Of a stretch of DNA of 56,620 nucleotides, positions 9,016 through 18,779 are shown piece by piece. This DNA is from Roseomonas sp. (GTDB lineage Bacteria > Pseudomonadota > Alphaproteobacteria > Acetobacterales > Acetobacteraceae). The notes beneath the pieces are model-generated. The model was not told the DNA's origin, did no database searches, and saw only the letters and a program-made list of their open reading frames with translations. The translations under genes and the position numbers were made by a program. The stretch covers positions 1 to 56,620 of the forward strand of contig JADCEV010000105.1 of the NCBI GenBank assembly GCA_020249865.1, read 5' to 3'. Every line of letters starts with the position of its first letter. The stretch's first letter is position 1.

Positions 9016-9996
9016 TCACTCCGGCCTTACGCCCGCGGTGCGCAGCACGGCGGCGCTGCGCGCCAATTCCTCCCGCACATAGGCGGCGAAGGCTGGAATG
9101 GTCGCGAATTGCGGTTCGATTTCAATGCCAATGTCAACCAGGCGCGGCCTGATGCGTTCCAGCGCCGCGTTGAAGGTGACATTGAGCGATTCCACGATGC
9201 TGCGCGGAGTCTGCGCCGGCACAAAGGCGCCCATCCAGGCCGCACCAGCCCAGGCGGGCAGCCCGGCTTCGGTGGCAGAGGGAATTTCCGGCAGGCTCGC
9301 CACGCGCTGAGACCCGGAAATGGCAATCGGGCGCACTGTGCCGGCGCGGATATGGGAAGTGGCGGAAGCGGTCGGGTCCACCGCCATATGCGCTTCGCCC
9401 GAAATCACTGCCGCCATGGCGGGGCCACCACCGCGATATTGCACCATCTGCATTTCCACATCCGGCAGCACGGCGCGGAAGACCTCTGAGGTCAAATGAT
9501 TGGCGCTGCCAATCCCGGCAGAGGCAAAATTGATCTTCCCCGAATTGGCGCGCAACCAAACAATCAGGGATTGCATATCGGTCGCAGGAATATTGCGATT
9601 GATCACCAGCACCTGCGGAATGCGGCCCAAATGCGCAACGGGGGCGAAATCCGCAATCGGATCATAAGGCATGCGCGCCACCAGGCTGGGCGCGATCACA
9701 TGTGCATTGGAATGAATCATGATGGTATAGCCATCCGGCGCGGATTTGGCGGCGGCCTCTGCGCCGATCAGCCCGGCCGCACCGCCGGCGCGGTTTTCCA
9801 CCACCATATTCTGGCCGAGCATCTGCCCCGCCGCATCGGACACCAGCCGCGCCACCACATCGGTCGCCCCGCCGGGCGCGAAGGGCACAATCACGCGCAT
9901 CGGCCGATCCGGCCGCCAGGCCCCCTGCGCGCGGGCAGAGGCAAGGGCAGGTGTGGCAAGCGCAAGCGCCAAAGCGCCACGACGAGTAAGCTGCAT
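9016..9996 (-). CDS. Tripartite tricarboxylate transporter substrate-binding protein (Bug/TctC family)
   Basis: From the ATG at 9994-9996 the protein has 326 residues, begins with a signal sequence containing an RR pair (QLTRRGALALALATPALA), and continues with the Bug-family strand RPMRVIVPFAPGGATDVVAR. Bug proteins are periplasmic receptors for carboxylates, nicotinate-like compounds or amino acids. Many are orphans without TctA/TctB, as here. An upstream in-frame start at 10068 is possible, but GGAAGG sits about ten bases before the chosen ATG. The gene is divergent from the TPP enzyme across about 120 bp. The ligand is unknown. Confidence 0.9.
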   Translation of the reverse strand: MQLTRRGALALALATPALASARAQGAWRPDRPMRVIVPFAPGGATDVVARLVSDAAGQMLGQNMVVENRAGGAAGLIGAEAAAKSAPDGYTIMIHSNAHVIAPSLVARMPYDPIADFAPVAHLGRIPQVLVINRNIPATDMQSLIVWLRANSGKINFASAGIGSANHLTSEVFRAVLPDVEMQMVQYRGGGPAMAAVISGEAHMAVDPTASATSHIRAGTVRPIAISGSQRVASLPEIPSATEAGLPAWAGAAWMGAFVPAQTPRSIVESLNVTFNAALERIRPRLVDIGIEIEPQFATIPAFAAYVREELARSAAVLRTAGVRPE

Positions 9997-10119
9997 GAAA
10001 CGGCGTCCTTCCCGGTTGGAATGCTTCCCTGAGCGGGCGCTTATACAGATTTTGCGGCCTGGCGCCATGGATCATCTTTGGCCCCCGCGCTATGCCTTCT
10101 GCCAGGAAGGATCGCTATC

Positions 10120-11733
10120 ATGAAAACCGCTGCCCAAGCCCTGATTGAATTCCTCGCTGCCCAGGGCATTGACCGTGCCTATTGCGTGCCCGGTGAAAGT
10201 TATATCGCGCTGCTTGATGCGCTGCATGCCCATCCGCGGATGGATTTGGTGACGTGCCGCAGCGAAGGCGGCGCCGGCTTCATGGCGGTGGCCGATGGTA
10301 AAATGACCGGCAAGCCCGGCGTGGTGCTGGTCTCACGGGGCCCCGGCGCCTGCAATGCCTCCATCGCGGTGCATACGGCGGAACAGGATGCTGTGCCGAT
10401 GATCCTGCTGATCGGGCAGGTGGAAAAGCGCGATCTGCGCCGCAATGCCTTTCAGGAAATTGACTATGCCCGGATGTTTGGCGGCATCGCGAAATGGGTG
10501 GGGGAAGCGACCAGCGCAGATCAGGTGCCGGAATTGATCGCGCGCGCCTATGCCATGGCGATGCAGGGCGTGCCGGGGCCGGTGGTGCTCAGCCTGCCGG
10601 AAGATGTGCTGGCCGAACCCTGCGCCGCGCCCATCCCGCCCGCCACCATCGCCGCACCGGCGCAACCTGCACCCACTGATGTCGCACGGCTCGCCGCCAT
10701 GCTGCGCGGTGCTGAACGGCCGATCATCCTGGCCGGCCATGCGCTTGACACGCCGGGCGGGCGCGAAGCCTTGCTGGCCTTTGCCGAGGACTGGCAGACC
10801 CCGGTTGCGGTTTCCTTCCGCCGGCAGGATCTTTTCCCGAATGATCATGCGCTTTACGCGGGTGATCTTGGGCTCAGGAACCCCGATGCGCAGCGCGCCG
10901 CCTTTGCCGATGCTGATCTGGTGGTCGCCCTCGGTACGCGCCTGACCGATATCACCACGCAGGGTTGGACTTGGCCCGCTCCCGGTCAGCGCCTTGCGCA
11001 TATCTGCGCGGAACCGCGCTTCCTGGGTTGGCATTTCCCGGCAGAGCTTGCGGTGGCCGCCGATGCGCGCGCGGTGCTGGCCGCGCTTGGCGCGGAAAAG
11101 CCGGGGGCACCCGCCGCACGCGGCGCCTGGGCGAAAAAGCTGCGTGATCTGCAAAGCGCTGATGCCCAAGTGGCGCCGACCACGCATAATGATGGCGTCG
11201 CCTTCGCGCGCATCGCGAAGCTGATTGGTGAAATCGCGGCACCCGATGCGATGATTGCGCTGGACGCCGGCACTTTTGGCGCCCCCTTCTATCGCAAGAT
11301 CGCCTGGGTTTCGCCGCGCCGTTTATTGGCGCCGGTTTCAGGCGCCATGGGCTTTGGTGTGCCGGCCGGTGTGGCAGCAGCGCTGCGCTATCCCAATCGG
11401 CAGGTGATCGCGCTGGTCGGTGATGGTGGCGCCTTGATGACCGGCGGGGAATTTGCGGTGGCGGTGGCGCGTGGCGTGCCGCTCAAGATGATCCTGTCCG
11501 ATAATGGGTCCTACGCTTCCATCCGCATCCATCAGGAACGTGCCCATCCCGGGCGTGTGAGTGGCACCAGCCTGGAAAACCCGGATTTCGCTGCCTGGTG
11601 CGCGGCGTTCCGCGTGCCGGTGACGCGCATTGAAACGGATGCGGATATGCCGAAGCTGGCTGAAGCACTCGCGGCACCGGGGCCGGCCGCGATCCATGTG
11701 CGCACCTCCTTGCAGGCGGTGCTTCCAAACTAG
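10120..11733 (+). CDS. TPP-dependent enzyme, acetolactate synthase large-subunit-like
   Basis: This 537-residue protein has the three-domain layout of the IlvB/benzoylformate decarboxylase family. The catalytic glutamate E49 lies in CRSEGGAGFMAVADG. The middle domain spans about residues 190-320. The thiamine-diphosphate motif GDGG starts near residue 434 and ends at a DNGSY about 30 residues later. No regulatory small subunit (IlvN) is adjacent, so this is probably a catabolic decarboxylase or carboligase rather than the biosynthetic enzyme. The start is the ATG at 10120, preceded by AGGAAGG at 10104-10110. Confidence 0.85.
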   Translation: MKTAAQALIEFLAAQGIDRAYCVPGESYIALLDALHAHPRMDLVTCRSEGGAGFMAVADGKMTGKPGVVLVSRGPGACNASIAVHTAEQDAVPMILLIGQVEKRDLRRNAFQEIDYARMFGGIAKWVGEATSADQVPELIARAYAMAMQGVPGPVVLSLPEDVLAEPCAAPIPPATIAAPAQPAPTDVARLAAMLRGAERPIILAGHALDTPGGREALLAFAEDWQTPVAVSFRRQDLFPNDHALYAGDLGLRNPDAQRAAFADADLVVALGTRLTDITTQGWTWPAPGQRLAHICAEPRFLGWHFPAELAVAADARAVLAALGAEKPGAPAARGAWAKKLRDLQSADAQVAPTTHNDGVAFARIAKLIGEIAAPDAMIALDAGTFGAPFYRKIAWVSPRRLLAPVSGAMGFGVPAGVAAALRYPNRQVIALVGDGGALMTGGEFAVAVARGVPLKMILSDNGSYASIRIHQERAHPGRVSGTSLENPDFAAWCAAFRVPVTRIETDADMPKLAEALAAPGPAAIHVRTSLQAVLPN

Positions 11734-11852
11734 TGGTGCGATTCATGCTGACCTATCCCCTGCCCAAAAAGCCCCCGCGCACCACTAGCCGTATATTTGG
11801 TGGGCCGATTCACGCCGCTGTCGGGAACCGACAGCGGCGATCGGACCACTAG
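11731..11852. repeat. Compound inverted repeat between the TPP enzyme and aroC
   Basis: Two stem-loop-forming blocks lie here. The outer block pairs CTAGTGGTGCG at the end of the TPP gene with CGCACCACTAG near 11779-11789. The inner block is a perfect 12-bp stem (11813-11824 with 11828-11839) closed by a GAA triloop, extended by CCGAT / ATCGG (11805-11809, 11840-11844) across a three-base bulge, and ends again in CCACTAG. The first arm starts at the stop codon of the TPP gene. The structure may end or stabilise its transcript, and looks like another dispersed palindromic repeat family. Confidence 0.75.
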
Positions 11853-11895
11853 GGGCGCTTGTCGCAAGGCAGGGGGCGGGATAGACCCATGCGCC

Positions 11896-13002
11896 ATGTC
11901 GCATAACAGTTTCGGCCATCTTTTCCGCGTCACCACCTGGGGCGAAAGCCATGGGCCGGCGATTGGCTGCGTGGTGGATGGCGCGCCGCCGCGCATGTCG
12001 CTTTCGGAAGCCGATATCCAGCCCTTCCTGGATCGGCGCCGGCCGGGGCAGTCCAAATTCGTCACGCAACGCCAGGAAGCGGATCAGGTGCGGATTCTCT
12101 CGGGCGTGTTTGAAGGCCAGACCACCGGCACACCCATTGCGCTGGTGATCGAAAATACCGACCAGCGCAGCAAGGATTACGGGGAGATCAAGGATCGTTT
12201 CCGCCCCGGCCATGCCGATATTGCCTATGAATTGAAATACGGCATTCGCGATTACCGTGGCGGCGGGCGTTCCAGCGCGCGGGAAACCGCGATGCGTGTT
12301 GCCGCCGGCGCCATTGCGCGCAAGGTGCTGGGCGATAGCGTGCGGATCAGGGGTGCGCTTGTCGCCATGGGCGGGGATGCGGTGGACCGCGCCCATTGGG
12401 ATTGGTCGGCGGTGGAGGAAAATGATTTTTTCTGTCCGGACCGTGCCGCTGCCGCGCGCTGGGAAGAACAGCTATTGGCGCTGCGCAAATCCGGCAATTC
12501 AGTGGGCGCGGTGATTGAAATTGTCGCAGAAGGCGTGCCCCCCGGCCTGGGTGCCCCGATTTACGGCAAGCTTGATGCGGATTTGGCGGGCGCGCTGATG
12601 GGGATCAATGCCGTAAAAGGGGTTGAGATTGGCGATGGCTTTGCCGCCGCTGCCCTGACCGGCACTGCCAATGCAGATGAAATGCGCATGGGCGAAGGTG
12701 GCTTGGTGGCCTTCCAGGCCAATCATGCCGGCGGCGTTTTGGGCGGGATCAGCACCGGCCAGCCGATTGTGGCCCGCTTTGCGGTGAAACCCACCAGTTC
12801 CATCCTGGAGCCCCGCCTTGGCGTGGATCGCTTCGGTCAGGATGTGGAGATCATCACCAAGGGCCGCCATGACCCCTGCGTTGGCATTCGCGCCGTCCCG
12901 GTTGGGGAAGCGATGATGGCGCTGGTGCTGGCAGATCATTTGCTGCGCCATCGCGCGCAGAACCCGGACGCACCAAGCGCGGCGCGCCTGCCGCGGAATT
13001 AG
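11896..13002 (+). CDS. aroC: Chorismate synthase
   Basis: This 368-residue protein converts 5-enolpyruvylshikimate-3-phosphate to chorismate, the last step of the shikimate pathway, using reduced FMN. The family signatures are complete: GESHGPAIG near residue 17, [20 protein letters not shown] near residue 106 and the following [10 protein letters not shown]. The length is usual for the bacterial enzyme. The ATG at 11896 is chosen because the protein then begins [20 protein letters not shown] as in homologues; the frame is open further upstream. The TAG stop is shared with the start of another dispersed repeat. Confidence 0.96.
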   Translation: MSHNSFGHLFRVTTWGESHGPAIGCVVDGAPPRMSLSEADIQPFLDRRRPGQSKFVTQRQEADQVRILSGVFEGQTTGTPIALVIENTDQRSKDYGEIKDRFRPGHADIAYELKYGIRDYRGGGRSSARETAMRVAAGAIARKVLGDSVRIRGALVAMGGDAVDRAHWDWSAVEENDFFCPDRAAAARWEEQLLALRKSGNSVGAVIEIVAEGVPPGLGAPIYGKLDADLAGALMGINAVKGVEIGDGFAAAALTGTANADEMRMGEGGLVAFQANHAGGVLGGISTGQPIVARFAVKPTSSILEPRLGVDRFGQDVEIITKGRHDPCVGIRAVPVGEAMMALVLADHLLRHRAQNPDAPSAARLPRN

Positions 13003-13076
13003 AGCATTTTCAAGCCAAGTGGCATCATTTGGCGGCTTGGAAAATGCGACCAAACCAAGGTTTTTCGCAGAGCGCC
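13000..13076. repeat. TAGAGC-type dispersed repeat, divergent copy
   Basis: The segment starts TAGAGCATTTTC, contains an imperfect hairpin (ATTTTCAAGCC pairing with GGCTTGGAAAAT), then a TTTTTCGC run and a second AGAGC. Its outline matches the copies at 8831 and 15565, but the internal sequence differs. It also overlaps the TAG stop of the upstream gene (aroC). It is probably a related subfamily. Confidence 0.6.
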
Positions 13077-13207
13077 CGTGCCGCAATCGCGCCATACCCG
13101 CCACGGCACCGCCGTAAAAGTCCTGAAAATACCTTGCCTTCGTCGTAAGGCCGCCTTGCCGGCGCGGTCATATGTCCATGCGCACAGTTCAACATAAGGA
13201 GGACAAG

Positions 13208-13447
13208 ATGCGCTACATGATGAAGACCTCACTTCTCGCCACCGGCCTTGCTTTCGCGCTTACGGGCGCGGCACTCGCCCAGGGGGCGGCCAGCACCGCT
13301 CCGGTCCAGGGCAGCCGTCCCGCCGCTCAGGCGCCGGCCGCCGCCAAGCCCGGCGACGCCGCCCATGGCAAGGTGTCTGGCCATCAGGGGAATGGCCAGA
13401 CCCGCGCGGTGACGCCGGCCGCGCCCTCGGGCGGTGCAACCCGCTGA
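13208..13447 (+). CDS. Small secreted alanine-rich protein of unknown function
   Basis: This 79-residue protein begins MRYMMKTSLLATGLAFALTG, a clear signal peptide with probable cleavage after ALAQ near residue 28. The mature part is a low-complexity Ala/Pro/Gly/Gln-rich chain of about 50 residues without cysteines. A perfect ribosome-binding site, AGGAGG at 13197-13202, lies five bases before the ATG, so strong translation is expected. It is followed by a GC-rich hairpin and a classic terminator, which makes it a monocistronic unit. I do not recognise a family. Confidence 0.7.
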   Translation: MRYMMKTSLLATGLAFALTGAALAQGAASTAPVQGSRPAAQAPAAAKPGDAAHGKVSGHQGNGQTRAVTPAAPSGGATR

Positions 13448-13460
13448 GGTAGCAGCCAAA

Positions 13461-13490
13461 CCGGCGGGCGGATGTGCCCCCGCCCGCCGG
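13461..13490. repeat. Perfect 11-bp GC-rich hairpin
   Basis: The arms CCGGCGGGCGG (13461-13471) and CCGCCCGCCGG (13480-13490) enclose an eight-base loop. It lies just past the small secreted protein gene and 10 bp before the intrinsic terminator, so it may protect the 3' end of that mRNA. Confidence 0.7.
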
Positions 13491-13500
13491 CCAGCAGGAA

Positions 13501-13533
13501 GGCCCGCCCCAAAAAGGCGGGTCTTTTGCTTTT
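13501..13533 (+). terminator. Intrinsic terminator after the small secreted protein
   Basis: CCCGCC (13503-13508) pairs with GGCGGG (13516-13521) across an A-rich loop, followed by TCTTTTGCTTTT. The stem plus T-rich tail is the usual Rho-independent terminator form. Confidence 0.75.
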
Positions 13534-13626
13534 CCGGCCCGACCCGGCCCGTAAAGATTGACGTTTCGCAAAGCCCCGACGCACATTCCCCCGATAGCAA
13601 GACCCAAACAGGGGGAGGACCCAGGC

Positions 13627-15558
13627 ATGGCTGATGAATTGATTGCGCTGAAACCCGAAATCGTCGCCAAGGCGCGTGTGACGGAAGCCGAGCGCGCGGC
13701 CATGTATGACGCGGCGGCAAAAGACCCCGAAGCCTTCTGGCGCGCTGAGGCCAGCCGCATCGCCTGGATGAAGGCGCCGACCAAAATCAAGAATACCGAT
13801 TTCAACGGCAATGTTTCGATCAAATGGTTTGAGGATGGGGTGCTGAATGCCTCCGTGTCTTGCCTTGATCGGCATTTGGCCACACGCGGCGATCAGGTGG
13901 CGATCCTGTGGGAAGGCGATGATCCGGCCGCGGATAGCAAAGTCACCTACCGGGAATTGCATGCGCGCGTCTGCAAACTGGCCAATGCCATGCGCAAGCT
14001 TGGCGTGAAGAAGGGTGATCGCGTTTGCATCTATTTGCCGATGATTGTGGAAGCAGCGGTTGCCATGCTGGCCTGCGCGCGCGTTGGTGCGATTCACTCC
14101 ATCGTCTTTGGCGGGTTTTCGCCAGATAGTCTGGCGTCCCGCATTCAGGATTCCGAATGCGTCATGCTGATCACCGCCGATGAGGGAAGGCGCGGTGGCC
14201 GCCGTGTGCCGCTGAAGGTGAATGCGGATGAGGCGCTGCTGACCTGCCCTTCCATCAAGAACGTGATTGTGGCGCGCAATACCGGCGGTAATGTCGAGAT
14301 GATGTCCGGCCGCGATCATTGGTGGGATGCGATCACGGCTGGCCAGCCTGATACTTGCGAACCCGAGCCGATGGGCGCGGAAGACCCGCTTTTCATTCTT
14401 TATACCTCAGGCAGCACCGGCAAGCCGAAAGGTGTTTTGCACACCACCGGCGGCTATATGGTCTGGGCTTCCTATACCCATGAAAAGGTTTTCGATTACC
14501 GCGATGGTGAGATCTACTGGTGTACCGCTGATGTCGGCTGGGTGACCGGGCATAGCTACATTGTCTATGGCCCACTCGCGAATGGCGCCACCACGCTGAT
14601 GTTTGAAGGCGTGCCGAGCTGGCCGGATTCCGGGCGCTTCTGGCAGGTGGTGGAGAAGCATAAGGTGAATATTTTCTACACCGCTCCGACTGCGATTCGT
14701 GCCCTGATGCGCGATGGCGAGGCGCCGGTGAAGAAGCATGATCGCTCGAGCCTCCGCATCCTTGGCAGCGTGGGTGAGCCGATCAATCCTGAAGCCTGGC
14801 TCTGGTATTATCGCGTCGTGGGCGATTCCCGCTGCCCGATTGTGGATACCTGGTGGCAGACAGAGACCGGCGGCATTTTGATTTCTCCGCTACCGGGCGC
14901 GGTCGCGCAAAAGCCGGGATCAGCCACGCTGCCGCTGCCAGGTGTGCAGCCCGCGCTGGTGGATGGTGAAGGCAAGCTGTTGGAAGGTGCGACCGAGGGT
15001 AATCTGGTGATTCTTGATAGTTGGCCGGGGCAGATGCGCACTGTCTATGGCGATCATGAACGCTTCGTGCAGACCTATTTCTCCACCTTCAAGGGCATGT
15101 ATTTCACCGGCGATGGCGCGCGGCGTGATGCGGATGGCTATTACTGGATCACAGGTCGCGTGGATGATGTGATCAATGTCGCCGGCCACCGCATGGGCAC
15201 CGCTGAGATTGAAAGCGCGCTGGTCGCGAACCCGGCGGTAGCAGAAGCTGCGGTGGTTGGCATGCCGCATGACATCAAAGGCCAGGGCATCTACGCCTAT
15301 GTCACGCTGAAGGCGGGCGTGGAGCCCACCGATGTGCTGCGCAAGGAATTGGTCGCCTGGGTGCGCAAGGAAATCGGGCCGATCGCCACACCTGATGCCA
15401 TCCAATGGGCGCCGGGCCTGCCAAAGACTCGTTCCGGCAAGATCATGCGCCGCATCCTGCGCAAGATCGCGGCGAATGAGGTGGATGGGCTGGGTGATAC
15501 CAGCACACTCGCTGATCCTGCCGTGGTGGATGAGTTGGTGGCGAATAGGGTGCGGTGA
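13627..15558 (+). CDS. acs: Acetyl-CoA synthetase (AMP-forming acetate--CoA ligase)
   Basis: This 643-residue enzyme activates acetate with ATP and CoA. It shows the adenylate-forming P-loop [11 protein letters not shown] near residue 258, the WWQTETG motif in the middle of the chain, and the C-terminal [11 protein letters not shown] whose lysine is the acetylation-regulated residue in this family. The length matches bacterial Acs (about 650). The ATG at 13627 follows GGGGGAGG with suitable spacing. The frame is open to 13558, but that part does not look like Acs. The gene is monocistronic and followed by a dispersed repeat. Confidence 0.95.
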   Translation: MADELIALKPEIVAKARVTEAERAAMYDAAAKDPEAFWRAEASRIAWMKAPTKIKNTDFNGNVSIKWFEDGVLNASVSCLDRHLATRGDQVAILWEGDDPAADSKVTYRELHARVCKLANAMRKLGVKKGDRVCIYLPMIVEAAVAMLACARVGAIHSIVFGGFSPDSLASRIQDSECVMLITADEGRRGGRRVPLKVNADEALLTCPSIKNVIVARNTGGNVEMMSGRDHWWDAITAGQPDTCEPEPMGAEDPLFILYTSGSTGKPKGVLHTTGGYMVWASYTHEKVFDYRDGEIYWCTADVGWVTGHSYIVYGPLANGATTLMFEGVPSWPDSGRFWQVVEKHKVNIFYTAPTAIRALMRDGEAPVKKHDRSSLRILGSVGEPINPEAWLWYYRVVGDSRCPIVDTWWQTETGGILISPLPGAVAQKPGSATLPLPGVQPALVDGEGKLLEGATEGNLVILDSWPGQMRTVYGDHERFVQTYFSTFKGMYFTGDGARRDADGYYWITGRVDDVINVAGHRMGTAEIESALVANPAVAEAAVVGMPHDIKGQGIYAYVTLKAGVEPTDVLRKELVAWVRKEIGPIATPDAIQWAPGLPKTRSGKIMRRILRKIAANEVDGLGDTSTLADPAVVDELVANRVR

Positions 15559-15564
15559 AGTTCT

Positions 15565-15669
15565 TGAGAGCAGATCACGTTCAGATGGAATCATCTGAAC
15601 GTGTGAAGATGCTCGAAAAAAACGAGGTAGAGCGGGTGGCGTGAACCCAGGTGAACGCAATACGCTCTA
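15565..15669. repeat. TAGAGC dispersed intergenic repeat, copy B
   Basis: This is the inverted counterpart of the element at 8831-8935. It starts with GAGAGCAGATCACGTTCAGATGG, whose central palindrome is intact, and ends with ATACGCTCTA. The reverse complement of copy A matches it almost base for base, apart from a few substitutions and a one-base length change in the A-run. It lies between the convergent acs and SDR genes. Confidence 0.85.
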
Positions 15670-15729
15670 GTTCCGCGATTGGCGCGATCCCGCGATAGGG
15701 ATCACGCCATGGCGCGCGGCAAGCGCCAA

Positions 15730-16512
15730 TCAATCATCCGAACGGCTGGGCGTGCCGGCCAGCACGCCGCCATCAATCACAATCGTCTGCCCGGTCATGA
15801 AGGACCCGGCAGCCGAGCCCAGAAACACCGCCGCTCCCGCGATTTCATCGGGTTCCCCAATGCGCTTGAGCGGCGTGTCCTTGGTGCGCTTGGCGTAAAT
15901 GCCCGGGTCTTCCCAAAGCGCGCGGGCGAAATCCGTCCGTACCAGACCGGGCGCAATGGCATTGGCCCGGACGTTTTTCGGCCCCCATTCCACCGCCAGA
16001 TTCCGCACCAATTGCATATCGGCCGCCTTGGAAATGGCATAGGCGCCGAGCACGGGCGAACCGCGGAAGCCGCCGATGGAGGAGATGATGATGATGGAAC
16101 CGCCGCCGCGTTCCGCCATGCCCGGTGCCGTCATATGCGAAAGCCACAGGTTGGATTTGATGTTGGACGCCATGATCTTATCAAAAATCTCATCCGGCAT
16201 GGTCATGGCAGGGCCGAAATGCGGGTTGATCGCGGCATTGCAGACCATGATATCCACTTGGCCCCAGGCGGCGATGGTTTGGTCTATCAGCGCCTGACAT
16301 TCATTCTTGCGCCCGATATTGCAGGCAATGGCCATGGCTTCCCCGCCCTTGGCCTTGATGGCGTCGACCACTTCCTGGCAGGCATCCAGCTTGCGGGAGG
16401 AGACGACCACTTTCGCCCCCTGTTCGGCCATTCTTTCGCAAATCGCCCGGCCAATGCCGCGGCTGCCGCCGGTTACCACGGCCACCTTGCCGGTCAGATC
16501 GAATAGGGACAT
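15730..16512 (-). CDS. SDR family oxidoreductase
   Basis: From the ATG at 16510-16512 this 260-residue classical short-chain dehydrogenase has the NAD(P)-binding TGGSRGIG at residues 14-21, the NAG-like CNAA motif near residue 90, and the catalytic Ser and YAISK of the active site near residues 140-160. The C-terminal IDGG motif is typical of FabG-like enzymes. The ATG has a GGAGAAA site upstream; the frame stays open to 16554. It is divergent from the beta-oxidation operon and may supply one of its steps, but the substrate is not identifiable. Confidence 0.9.
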   Translation of the reverse strand: MSLFDLTGKVAVVTGGSRGIGRAICERMAEQGAKVVVSSRKLDACQEVVDAIKAKGGEAMAIACNIGRKNECQALIDQTIAAWGQVDIMVCNAAINPHFGPAMTMPDEIFDKIMASNIKSNLWLSHMTAPGMAERGGGSIIIISSIGGFRGSPVLGAYAISKAADMQLVRNLAVEWGPKNVRANAIAPGLVRTDFARALWEDPGIYAKRTKDTPLKRIGEPDEIAGAAVFLGSAAGSFMTGQTIVIDGGVLAGTPSRSDD

Positions 16513-16656
16513 GGCGTTTCTCCTGCTTAGATTGATCGGGAGCCAGCGCAGCATGGCGCGCGCTTTCCCGCAACTGGGTGCTTGCCCTCAGGCGCAGAGT
16601 GCCGGAGACTAGCGGGAAAGGGGCGTCAGGCCCCGCCTGGATGAGGGAGAGACGCT

Positions 16657-18741
16657 TTGGCTGAGAATCAATTCGTGCAGCATGTGGCGATGGGGGAGGT
16701 GCATGTGCTGCGCCTGGCCAACCCCCCCGTAAATACGCTGCGCACCGAAATCCGCGCCGGGCTTCATGATGGCATGAAGGCCGCGCGCGCCGCCGGCGCC
16801 AAGGCAGTGGTGATCATCGGCACCGGGCGCATGTTCTGCGCGGGCGCCGAGATGACCGAATTCGGCAAGCCGCGGGTGCCGCCCTCTCTCACGGAAGTGT
16901 TTGACCAGTTTGAAAGCTTCCCCGGCATTACGGTGGCCGCCATTCATGGCTCGGCCCTTGGGGGTGGTTTGGAAGTGGCGCTTGCCTGCCATGCGCGCGT
17001 GGCGTTGGCCGATGCGAATCTGGGCCTGCCGGAAGTGAAGCGCGGCTTTGTGCCGGGGGCGGGCGGTACGCAGCGCCTGCCGCGCCTGATTGGCCCGGAG
17101 GCAGCGCTGAAAATCATCGTCTCTGGCGACCCGATCAAGGCGACCGAGGCGCATAAGCTCGGCTTTGTGGATGCGATCATTGATGGCGATCTTGAAGCCG
17201 GCGCCATTGCCTTTGCGCGCGCCAATCTTGGCAAGAGTTTCACCTTGGCGCGCAACCGCACGGACAGGATCGCGGGCCAGGATATGGCGGCGTTTGATGC
17301 CGCGGCGGGCGCCTTGCTGAAGCGTTCGCGTGGTCAGGAAAGCCCGAAGGGCTGTGTGGAGGCGGTGCGCGCTTCCTTCACCTTGCCGTTTGAGGAAGGC
17401 TTGCAGAAGGAACGCGATTTGTTCGCGACCCTGGTGGCTGGTGAGCAATCCAAGGCGTTGCGGCATATCTTCTTCGGTGAACGCGAAGCGCAGCGCGTGC
17501 CCGGACTGCCCGCCGATACTGAAGTGCTGCCAGTTGGCAAGCTGGTGGTGATTGGTGGTGGCACCATGGGCGGCGGCATTGCCATGAGTGCGGCGAATTT
17601 CGGCGTGCCCGTGACCATTGTGGAAATGACGGAAGAAGCGCTGGCGAAAGGTTTGCAGCGTTGTGAGGCGAATTGGCAGCGCACGGTCGCTTCCGGGCGT
17701 TTGTCTCAGGCCGAATATGAAAAGCGCCGCGCGCTGCTGACCGGCTCGACGGATTTCGAGAAAGCTGTGGCTGAGGCCGATCTGGTGATCGAAGCGGTGT
17801 TCGAGAATATGGAGGTGAAGAAGCAGGTCTTCGCGCGCTTGGATAAGGCAGCGCGGCCGGGGATTGTGCTGGCTTCCAATACCTCCACGCTTGATATTGA
17901 CCAGATCGCGAGCGCGACTTCGCGGCCGGAATGGGTGATGGGGATGCATTTCTTCAGCCCGGCCAATGTGATGCGCCTGCTTGAGAATGTGCGCGGGTCG
18001 AAGACCAATGCGGTTGCGATCGCAACGGCGACCGAATTTGGCAAGAAGATCGGCAAGCTGCCGGTGCTGGTTGGCAATTGCGATGGCTTTGTCGGCAATC
18101 GCATGACCGGCAAGCGCACGCCGCAGGTGGAAAAGCTGCTGCTGGAAGGCTGCCTGCCGCAGGATATTGACCGCGTGATGGAAGGCTATGGCATGGCCAT
18201 GGGGCCGCTTGCCACTGGTGACCTGGCGGGGCTGGACATTGGCGCTGCGGTGCGCAAGGCGCGCGGCACAGTCGCGCCGATTGCGGATGCGGTGGTGGCG
18301 GCAGGGCGTTTCGGTCAGAAAACCAGCAAGGGCTGGTATATGTATGATGAAAAGCGCAACCGCCTGCCCGACCCGGAAGTGGAGCGCATCATCCTGGATG
18401 TCGCGGATAAAATGCAGGTGCGTCGCCGCAAGATTGAAGCGGATGAAATCCTGGAACGCCTGTTGCTGCCTATGGTGAATGAAGGCGCGCGCATTCTGGA
18501 AGAAGGCATCGCCTCCCGCCCGATTGATATTGATGTGATCTTCACCAATGGCTTTGGCTGGCCGGCTTGGCGCGGCGGGCCGATGTTCTGGGCGGATACG
18601 CTTGGCCTTAAGGCCGTGCGCGACAAGCTCAATAAATACGCCGAGGCGACGGGGGACAAAAACCTGCGCCCGGCAACTTTGATCGAAAAACTCGCCGATG
18701 AGGGCGGCAGCTTCGCCGGCATGGGCAAATCCAAGGTTTGA
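16657..18741 (+). CDS. Enoyl-CoA hydratase / 3-hydroxyacyl-CoA dehydrogenase fusion (FadB/FadJ-like)
   Basis: This 694-residue bifunctional beta-oxidation enzyme has an N-terminal crotonase domain (about residues 1-200; oxyanion-hole segments GRMFCAGAEMTEF and HGSALGGGLEVALA). It continues with a Rossmann domain, VVIGGGTMGGGIAMSAA at about 303-319, and C-terminal dehydrogenase domains. It hydrates enoyl-CoA and oxidises the resulting 3-hydroxyacyl-CoA. The start is TTG at 16657, with GAGGGAGA seven or so bases before it; no better ATG exists. No thiolase gene follows. Two acyl-CoA dehydrogenases complete the operon. Confidence 0.93.
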   Translation: MAENQFVQHVAMGEVHVLRLANPPVNTLRTEIRAGLHDGMKAARAAGAKAVVIIGTGRMFCAGAEMTEFGKPRVPPSLTEVFDQFESFPGITVAAIHGSALGGGLEVALACHARVALADANLGLPEVKRGFVPGAGGTQRLPRLIGPEAALKIIVSGDPIKATEAHKLGFVDAIIDGDLEAGAIAFARANLGKSFTLARNRTDRIAGQDMAAFDAAAGALLKRSRGQESPKGCVEAVRASFTLPFEEGLQKERDLFATLVAGEQSKALRHIFFGEREAQRVPGLPADTEVLPVGKLVVIGGGTMGGGIAMSAANFGVPVTIVEMTEEALAKGLQRCEANWQRTVASGRLSQAEYEKRRALLTGSTDFEKAVAEADLVIEAVFENMEVKKQVFARLDKAARPGIVLASNTSTLDIDQIASATSRPEWVMGMHFFSPANVMRLLENVRGSKTNAVAIATATEFGKKIGKLPVLVGNCDGFVGNRMTGKRTPQVEKLLLEGCLPQDIDRVMEGYGMAMGPLATGDLAGLDIGAAVRKARGTVAPIADAVVAAGRFGQKTSKGWYMYDEKRNRLPDPEVERIILDVADKMQVRRRKIEADEILERLLLPMVNEGARILEEGIASRPIDIDVIFTNGFGWPAWRGGPMFWADTLGLKAVRDKLNKYAEATGDKNLRPATLIEKLADEGGSFAGMGKSKV

Positions 18742-18779
18742 TGCCGCGCGGCGGCAGGCAGGAATGAAGGGAAAGAACA

